Positions 7,349-11,755 of a stretch of 11,755 nucleotides of DNA are shown one piece after another. The translations under genes were made by a program, and so were the position numbers. The notes beneath the pieces are model-generated. The model saw nothing but the letters and a program-made list of their open reading frames with translations. It was not told the origin of the DNA and made no database searches. Where the stretch lies: assembly GCA_023433345.1 (NCBI GenBank), contig JAEZDA010000019.1, positions 1 through 11,755 on the forward strand, read 5' to 3'. The stretch is from Bacteroidota bacterium. Its GTDB lineage: Bacteria > Bacteroidota > Bacteroidia > Chitinophagales > Chitinophagaceae. The first letter of the stretch is position 1; each line of letters starts with the position of its first letter.

Positions 7349-8152
7349 CTAATTCAGGTGATTAAAATCCTCTTCAGTTAACGGCGTTACACTTTCTTCT
7401 TCGCGCTGATCGTTGTATTCGATGATGAAATTATTCCTGCCTTCTCCCACAGATATCTTCAGGTATTTTTGTTGAACGAGTTCGAGCATGTTCAGGAACA
7501 TGAAGATGGCATGAATACGGTTTTCACATACTTCGAAGATCGCTTCGAAAGATAAGGTCTTTTCTCTTTCGCACACTTCAAGAAGATATTCCCGAATACC
7601 TTCCATGGTGTAATTGTATTGCACAACGGTGTGCACGGGCTTGTTGTTGCGCTCCTGCAACCGCACAACCACCTTTTCAAAAGCCTTCATCAGCTTGAAA
7701 AGAGATATGGTTTGTATCTCTGTTCCTTCTCCGGCTTCCTCGCCGATCTTAGCAAGTTCTTTATGAAGATTTCCCCGCTTTATCATAAGCATCCTTTCAG
7801 CTTCCATTTCGGCCATACGTAAAGACGCCTCCTTGAATTTTTTGTATTCAAGGATCTTATCGATTAGTTCCTGGCGTGGATCGATTTCATTTCCGGCTGC
7901 ATCAAGCTCCTTACGCGGAATAAGCATCTTGGCTTTTATACGCATCAGGGTGCTCACAAACAAAATAAATTCACTGCTCAATTCAATATTCAGTTTTTCT
8001 GTTTGATGAATATGATCCAGGAAATCGTTTGTGATCTTGGTGATAGGGATGTTATAAATATCCAGCTCATCTCTTTCAATGAAAAACAGCAGCAGGTCAA
8101 ACGGTCCCTCGAATTGTTCGAGCTTGATCTGGTAGGATGGAATAACGGCCAA
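7349..8152 (-). CDS. scpA: Segregation and condensation protein A
   Basis: Kleisin subunit of the bacterial Smc-ScpAB condensin, which compacts and separates daughter chromosomes. The 267-aa length is normal. Seen: N-terminal YQIKLEQFEGPFDLLLFFIE followed by RDELDIYNIPITKITNDFLDHI, the classic ScpA Smc-neck-binding region; a helical region with EFILFVSTLMRIKAKMLIP at about 60-80; a charged middle (about 85-150); and a C-terminal winged-helix segment about 190-250 (SFEAIFEVCENRIHAIFMFLNMLELVQQKYLKI). The start is TTG at 8152-8150: the frame has no ATG upstream before a TAA nine codons earlier, and the conserved domain begins at residue 7. No scpB is in the window. It lies 30 nt after the DUF3078 gene in the same direction, so the two are probably co-transcribed. 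The stop is in the heptamer repeat. Confidence 0.95.
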   Translation of the reverse strand: MAVIPSYQIKLEQFEGPFDLLLFFIERDELDIYNIPITKITNDFLDHIHQTEKLNIELSSEFILFVSTLMRIKAKMLIPRKELDAAGNEIDPRQELIDKILEYKKFKEASLRMAEMEAERMLMIKRGNLHKELAKIGEEAGEGTEIQTISLFKLMKAFEKVVVRLQERNNKPVHTVVQYNYTMEGIREYLLEVCEREKTLSFEAIFEVCENRIHAIFMFLNMLELVQQKYLKISVGEGRNNFIIEYNDQREEESVTPLTEEDFNHLN

Positions 8153-8182
8153 GGAAATAAATTTTAGGAAGCGAATTTACAC

Positions 8183-9124
8183 TTAATAATTCTTAAAGTT
8201 ATAAGCGAAGCCAATCCCCATTAATTGCAGTATCTGTGGAGCGGGACCTTTTTCGGGCTTTACATTCTGAGTATCATCGTCATATAAGATATCAACATTG
8301 AATGAGAAATTTATGTATTTCGTTATCTGCGCGGTAAGCACATTGCTGAAAAACACATCGATGTTTTTCGGGTTACTTTTATAATTGGAAAAGAGATCGA
8401 GCTTGCTTTTGAAACCGAACTTCTTTTTGAAAGTGGTCTTGTAGTTTGCGGAAAGAAAAGCGCCAAATTCCTGTTTCGCGTTTTCATTTTCCGGGACACC
8501 ATAAATTGGGGCAAGGGCGTCATTTTGCACTATCACCCATCTGGCTGTTATCGGTGAAAGGAAAATGGACAATTGTTCCTTTGGCTTCCAGTCTAAACCG
8601 ATACTTGTAAGCAAATAGATGGGAGAAAATGTTTCTGAGGTTAATGTTGCAGAATCGCCGCCGGCCGCATCTTTTAAATAGGCGTATCCCTCGGCGAATT
8701 GTGATCGGAAGTTTACGAGACCCGCCAGGCTTAGTTCAGGGCGAAGTTCATAACCATACTTCGAAAGAAAATCTATTCTGTCGCTGGACTTTCGCGAACC
8801 CAGACTTGTTGTGTTCACAATACCATAGGCGAGATCAAGAGAATTATCCCATGAATGCCGTTCTTTTTTATAGAACGCAAAAAGATTGGTGAAAGCATTG
8901 AGGGAAAAGGAAAACTTATCGCCGCCGGCAGACCAATTGGAGAGTGAACCCTGGTTGATGTTTACACTGAATTGTCCGCCTTTTTTCCAGACTTTTGAAA
9001 GTGTGTCGTCTGCCGCTTTTTTAATTGTGCGCGAAGCCTCTTTTTTCAGGTCGGTGACGGAAGGGTCCTGCCCGTAGGTTTGAAGCGAAAGAAGTAACAG
9101 TGCAGTTCCGATTAAAGCTTTCAT
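8183..9124 (-). CDS. DUF3078 domain-containing envelope protein
   Basis: A 313-aa protein of the DUF3078 family, widespread in Bacteroidota and of unknown function. Seen: a signal peptide (residues 1-18, MKALIGTALLLLSLQTYG, cleavage likely before QD), a short helical stretch (about 22-44), then the family signature of WKKGG at 46-50, NQGSLSNWSAGGD at 57-69 and alternating hydrophobic/polar strands to the end. Strands such as YELRPELSLAGLVNFRSQF, LTSIGLDWKPKEQLSIFLSP and LMGIGFAYNFKNY with aromatic ends suggest an outer-membrane beta-barrel or barrel-like protein; this is inference. ATG 9124 is fixed by the signal peptide. Only 11 nt separate the ATG from the T-tract of the upstream mscL terminator, so its promoter must overlap the terminator or lie further upstream. 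Probably co-transcribed with scpA. Confidence 0.85.
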   Translation of the reverse strand: MKALIGTALLLLSLQTYGQDPSVTDLKKEASRTIKKAADDTLSKVWKKGGQFSVNINQGSLSNWSAGGDKFSFSLNAFTNLFAFYKKERHSWDNSLDLAYGIVNTTSLGSRKSSDRIDFLSKYGYELRPELSLAGLVNFRSQFAEGYAYLKDAAGGDSATLTSETFSPIYLLTSIGLDWKPKEQLSIFLSPITARWVIVQNDALAPIYGVPENENAKQEFGAFLSANYKTTFKKKFGFKSKLDLFSNYKSNPKNIDVFFSNVLTAQITKYINFSFNVDILYDDDTQNVKPEKGPAPQILQLMGIGFAYNFKNY

Positions 9125-9135
9125 AGCATAACTTT

Positions 9136-9165
9136 AAAAAAAACGAGCCATTTGAAAATGGCCCG
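9136..9165 (-). terminator. Intrinsic terminator of mscL
   Basis: On the minus strand, 11 nt after the mscL stop, a 10-bp stem (one G.T pair) formed by CGGGCCATTT and AAATGGCTCG is followed directly by eight T residues (plus-strand A-run 9136-9143). The formal 2-nt loop would open to about 4-6 nt in RNA. Stem plus T-tract make a typical Rho-independent terminator. Confidence 0.85.
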
Positions 9166-9176
9166 CAAATTAAAAA

Positions 9177-9548
9177 CTATTTTCTTTTAAGCTCATCCCG
9201 AATCTCCATTAACAACACATCGGTTGACGATGGCGCTGCCGGAGCAGCTTCTTCTTTTTTCTTAAACCTGTTAATGCCCTTTATGAGCATAAAGAGTACC
9301 AATGCGATAATGGTGAACTTAATAACTGCCGAAATAAATTTCCCATACTTCACAGCTCCCCATGTAAGTTTATCAAGGTCCTGAGCATTTGCCGCTTCCA
9401 GGGCCGGCGTTAATAAAAGTGGTGTGATAACATCGTCTACCAAAGACGATATGATCGCTCCGAATGCTCCACCAATTATCACCGCAACTGCAAGGTCAAC
9501 GATGTTTCCCTTCAGCGCAAACTCTTTAAATTCTTTTATGAAACTCAT
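9177..9548 (-). CDS. mscL: Large-conductance mechanosensitive channel
   Basis: Homopentameric inner-membrane channel that opens under membrane tension and releases solutes during hypo-osmotic shock. I choose ATG 9548-9546 (MSFIKEFKEFALKGNIVDLA, 123 aa) because MscL proteins start exactly here (E. coli [20 protein letters not shown]); an in-frame ATG at 9575 would add nine residues unlike the family. Seen: amphipathic N-terminal helix (2-13), pore-lining TM1 about 15-43 with AVAVIIGGAFGAIISSLVDDVI, a short periplasmic loop with LDKLTWGAVKYGKF, TM2 about 70-92, the basic cluster FKKKEE after TM2, an Ala/Pro-rich linker (101-108) and the C-terminal helical bundle segment DVLLMEIRDELKRK. Single-gene unit ending in a strong terminator. 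Divergent from the transporter gene. Confidence 0.96.
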   Translation of the reverse strand: MSFIKEFKEFALKGNIVDLAVAVIIGGAFGAIISSLVDDVITPLLLTPALEAANAQDLDKLTWGAVKYGKFISAVIKFTIIALVLFMLIKGINRFKKKEEAAPAAPSSTDVLLMEIRDELKRK

Positions 9549-9583
9549 ATTGGTCGGTTTTAAATGAAAGATCAATGACTGTT

Positions 9584-9614
9584 TAAAAGTAATCTTTCCT
9601 CAAACTAAATTCAA
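9584..9614 (-). promoter_or_regulatory. Candidate mscL promoter
   Basis: On the minus strand, TTG at 9614-9612 and TACTTTTA at 9591-9584 are 20 nt apart, fitting the Bacteroidota -33/-7 layout with one mismatch in the -7 box (A for the final G). The leader to the mscL ATG would be about 30 nt. Confidence 0.35.
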
Positions 9615-9680
9615 TGCTGGAAACACTGTGTGGAAAAGTTAAGTTTTAATGGTGCATCATCAATTATTTACATTTACCTC

Positions 9681-10601
9681 TTGAAAGAATCTTCCACGAC
9701 GGGCAATTGGTTGCTGTTTTTACTTCTCGCATTTATTTGGGGAAGCAGTTTTATTTTGATGAAAGAAGGCCTGGTAGTTCTCATGGCCTTTGAAGTGGCA
9801 TCAATTCGCATAGTAGCTTCGGGCTTGGTTCTCCTGCCTGTTGCCGCGCGTGCCTTTCGTGAAATTCCTTCCGGCAAAATCGTTTATGCTTTTCTCTCCG
9901 GCCTGTTGGGCAGCTTATTCCCTGCCTACCTTTTTTGTTTGGCAGAAGTAAAAATTGACAGCGCTCTTGCAGGCACATTAAATTCTCTTACACCCATTTT
10001 TGTGATCGTGGCCGGCGTCACATTTTTTCACCAGGTGATATCAGGGAGAAAGATAGCGGGCATCTTAATTGCATTTGGCGGCAGCGCATTGTTATTGTTC
10101 AGCAAAAAAACGGTGGAAGGCTTTCAGCATTTGCCCGAGGTATGCATGATCGTGATAGCTACTATCATGTATGGTATAAACGTGAATCTCGTTCATCGTC
10201 ATCTCAGGCAATACCAGGCAATTAAAGTAGTAAGCATTGCGCTGGTGCTTTGTTCAATTCCTGCTATTGCTGTTCTCCTCGCGGGCAGGTTTCATGAACA
10301 TGAATTCAACAGTGCTGCTGCATATTCTATTGGCGCCGCCGCGGTGCTGGGAATCTTCGGAACCTCGATTGCATCTATTCTCTTTTATAAATTGATAAAC
10401 CGTGCAGGGATCGTATTCGCCTCAATGGTCACCTACGGAATACCTTTCGTGGCCAATTTCTGGGGCATCATTTACGGGGAACATATAGGTTGGATGGACA
10501 TAATATGTATGATAATTATTCTTATCGGTGTATATGTGGCCAACAGGACCGGAAAAAATTCCCTTGCCCGCAATACCGCTTTGCCCGGCCGCAGGGTGTG
10601 A
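9681..10601 (+). CDS. DMT-superfamily (EamA) transporter
   Basis: Inner-membrane protein of the drug/metabolite transporter superfamily; family members export amino acids, nucleobases or drugs, and the substrate here cannot be told. Seen: about ten hydrophobic segments in two repeated EamA halves. The first half begins NWLLFLLLAFIWGSSFILMK, with the WGSSF motif of TM1, and includes AGTLNSLTPIFVIVAGVTFF; the second contains VSIALVLCSIPAIAVLLAG, GTSIASILFYKLINRAG and VANFWGIIYGEHI. The start is uncertain: no ATG is suitably placed. TTG 9681 gives 306 aa with a short N-tail of family length; GTG 9630 gives 323 aa with 26 residues before TM1. I prefer 9681. The tail after the last helix is short and basic. 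Divergent from mscL, 131 nt before atpD. Confidence 0.88.
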   Translation: MKESSTTGNWLLFLLLAFIWGSSFILMKEGLVVLMAFEVASIRIVASGLVLLPVAARAFREIPSGKIVYAFLSGLLGSLFPAYLFCLAEVKIDSALAGTLNSLTPIFVIVAGVTFFHQVISGRKIAGILIAFGGSALLLFSKKTVEGFQHLPEVCMIVIATIMYGINVNLVHRHLRQYQAIKVVSIALVLCSIPAIAVLLAGRFHEHEFNSAAAYSIGAAAVLGIFGTSIASILFYKLINRAGIVFASMVTYGIPFVANFWGIIYGEHIGWMDIICMIIILIGVYVANRTGKNSLARNTALPGRRV

Positions 10602-10630
10602 TTCACGGTATAAAAAATCCTCCCCCCAAG

Positions 10631-10662
10631 TTTCAAATTCCAACTGCCAACCCTTACCTTTG
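10631..10662 (+). promoter_or_regulatory. Probable atpD promoter
   Basis: TTTC at 10631-10634 and TACCTTTG at 10655-10662, separated by 20 nt. The -7 box matches TAnnTTTG exactly and the -33 box misses only the last base. The start near 10668-10670 gives a leader of about 63-65 nt before the atpD ATG. This is the best promoter in the window. Confidence 0.6.
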
Positions 10663-10732
10663 CGGCTCGAAATAAACCGGGTACGTATTTAATATAAATC
10701 GGACCACACAATAAGCTTAAAAACATTGAATT

Positions 10733-11755
10733 ATGGCCAATACCGGTAAAATTAAATCTGTCATCGGAGCGGTGGTAGACGTACAATTTGATACGGACTC
10801 TAAATTGCCCGACATCCTAAACGCCCTTGAGGTGAAGCGTGAAGGTGCAGACGTGCTTGTTCTTGAAGTTCAGCAGCATCTTGGTGAAGACAGTGTTCGC
10901 ACCATTGCGATGGACGGAACTGAAGGCCTGGTAAGAGGCACGCAGGTGATTGACACCGGAAGGCAGATCACTATGCCCGTTGGTGAAGGAATTAAAGGAA
11001 GATTGTTTAATGTAACAGGTGATGCAATTGATGGTTTGCCACAGGTAGATAAAACGAAGGGTCGCCCTATTCACAGCAAGCCCCCATTGTTCGAAGACCT
11101 GAGTACGGCAAATGAAATTTTGTTTACCGGTATCAAGGTGATCGATCTTATCGAGCCCTATGCAAAAGGTGGAAAGATCGGTTTGTTCGGTGGTGCCGGT
11201 GTGGGAAAAACAGTATTGATCCAGGAGCTCATCAACAATATCGCGAAAGCTTACAGCGGGCTTTCAGTATTCGCCGGCGTTGGCGAACGTACACGTGAAG
11301 GGAATGACCTGATGCGTGAGATGATCGAAGCAGGCATCATGAACTATGGCGACAAGTTTAAACATAGCATGGAAGAAGGCGGATGGGATCTTAAGTCGGT
11401 TGATATGGAGAATCTCAAAGATTCAAAAGCAACCTTCGTGTTCGGTCAAATGAACGAACCGCCGGGAGCCCGTGCGCGTGTGGCTTTGAGCGGATTAACC
11501 ATAGCTGAATATTTCCGTGATGGTGACGGTGAAGGACAAGGAAAAGATATCCTCTTCTTCGTAGACAATATCTTCCGTTTCACCCAGGCAGGTTCTGAGG
11601 TGTCGGCCCTTCTTGGTCGTATGCCATCAGCGGTAGGTTACCAGCCAACGCTGGCAACAGAGATGGGTGCCATGCAAGAGCGTATCACGTCTACTAAGCG
11701 TGGTTCCATTACATCGGTACAGGCCGTTTACGTACCTGCGGATGACTTGACTGAC
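10733..11755 (+). CDS. atpD: F1Fo ATP synthase subunit beta (C-terminus outside window)
   Basis: Catalytic subunit of the F1 head of ATP synthase. From ATG 10733, 341 codons are visible of a usual length of about 500; the window cuts the gene. Seen: N-terminal beta-barrel start GKIKSVIGAVVDVQFD; Walker A GGAGVGKT at 153-160; GERTREGNDL at 184-193 with the catalytic Glu that follows G in GERT; the Bacteroidota-type extra segment NYGDKFKHSMEEGGWDLKSV at 204-223; GQMNEPPGARARVAL; Walker B ILFFVDNIFRF at 273-283; and SALLGRMPSAVGYQPTLATE. All catalytic elements in the visible part are intact. The gene before it is an unrelated transporter and a good promoter lies in the gap, so atpD starts its own unit here rather than following atpA/atpG; Bacteroidota commonly keep atpD-atpC apart from the rest, and atpC may follow outside the window. 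Confidence 0.97.
   Translation, partial: MANTGKIKSVIGAVVDVQFDTDSKLPDILNALEVKREGADVLVLEVQQHLGEDSVRTIAMDGTEGLVRGTQVIDTGRQITMPVGEGIKGRLFNVTGDAIDGLPQVDKTKGRPIHSKPPLFEDLSTANEILFTGIKVIDLIEPYAKGGKIGLFGGAGVGKTVLIQELINNIAKAYSGLSVFAGVGERTREGNDLMREMIEAGIMNYGDKFKHSMEEGGWDLKSVDMENLKDSKATFVFGQMNEPPGARARVALSGLTIAEYFRDGDGEGQGKDILFFVDNIFRFTQAGSEVSALLGRMPSAVGYQPTLATEMGAMQERITSTKRGSITSVQAVYVPADDLTD

Noticed and set aside
9644..9676. Promoter for the transporter: TTTT at 9644-9647 and TACATTTA at 9669-9676
   Set aside because: It would start transcription at or after the preferred TTG start at 9681 and both boxes are imperfect, so the evidence is too weak to list.
10472..10786. 104-codon minus-strand frame over the transporter end and atpD promoter
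   Set aside because: Crosses the end of one strong gene, a promoter and the start of another; composition and motifs do not look like a protein gene.

Overview
The window looks like a chromosomal housekeeping segment of a member of the Bacteroidota, most likely Chitinophagaceae or a near relative. Grounds: the FtsX and LeuRS are Bacteroidota-type, there is a DUF3078 protein, the F1-beta subunit has the extra GGWDL-containing segment seen in Bacteroidota, there is a short lipoprotein with an LSSC lipobox, and several intergenic spaces carry the TAnnTTTG -7 element of the Bacteroidota primary sigma factor. Shine-Dalgarno sequences are weak or absent, which also fits.

Layout from left to right. 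Minus strand, 1-620: the N-terminal part of ftsX, cut by the window edge. A divergent spacer with -7 elements on both strands follows. Plus strand, 827-4630: leuS and, 18 nt after it, a small M23-type metallopeptidase, probably one operon. Plus strand, 4719-6656: dxs, the first enzyme of the MEP isoprenoid pathway. Plus strand, 6707-7219: an unrecognised lipoprotein whose -7 element lies inside a perfect 9-bp inverted repeat. Between this gene and the next, convergent one is an array of 7-bp units (14-bp higher-order period) that supplies the scpA stop codon. Minus strand, 9548 to 7349: mscL, then a strong intrinsic terminator, then a DUF3078 protein and scpA. Plus strand, about 9681-10601: a DMT/EamA transporter. 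Plus strand, 10733 to the window end: atpD behind a near-consensus promoter.

The genes do not form one pathway. They cover cell division and chromosome segregation (FtsX, ScpA), translation (LeuRS), isoprenoid synthesis (Dxs), envelope functions (M23 protein, lipoprotein, DUF3078, MscL, transporter) and energy (AtpD). I see no mobile element, CRISPR array, phage gene, tRNA or rRNA. No stretch over 300 bases lacks a gene.

I did not find a clear new multi-gene system. The most unusual object is a segment of about 110 residues inside LeuRS, between the end of the second half of the Rossmann core and KMSKS. It is AT-rich and has a pattern reminiscent of DUF559/PD-(D/E)XK nuclease-fold proteins. 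Second-tier items are the heptamer array, the palindrome around the lipoprotein promoter, and the signal-less M23 protein behind leuS.
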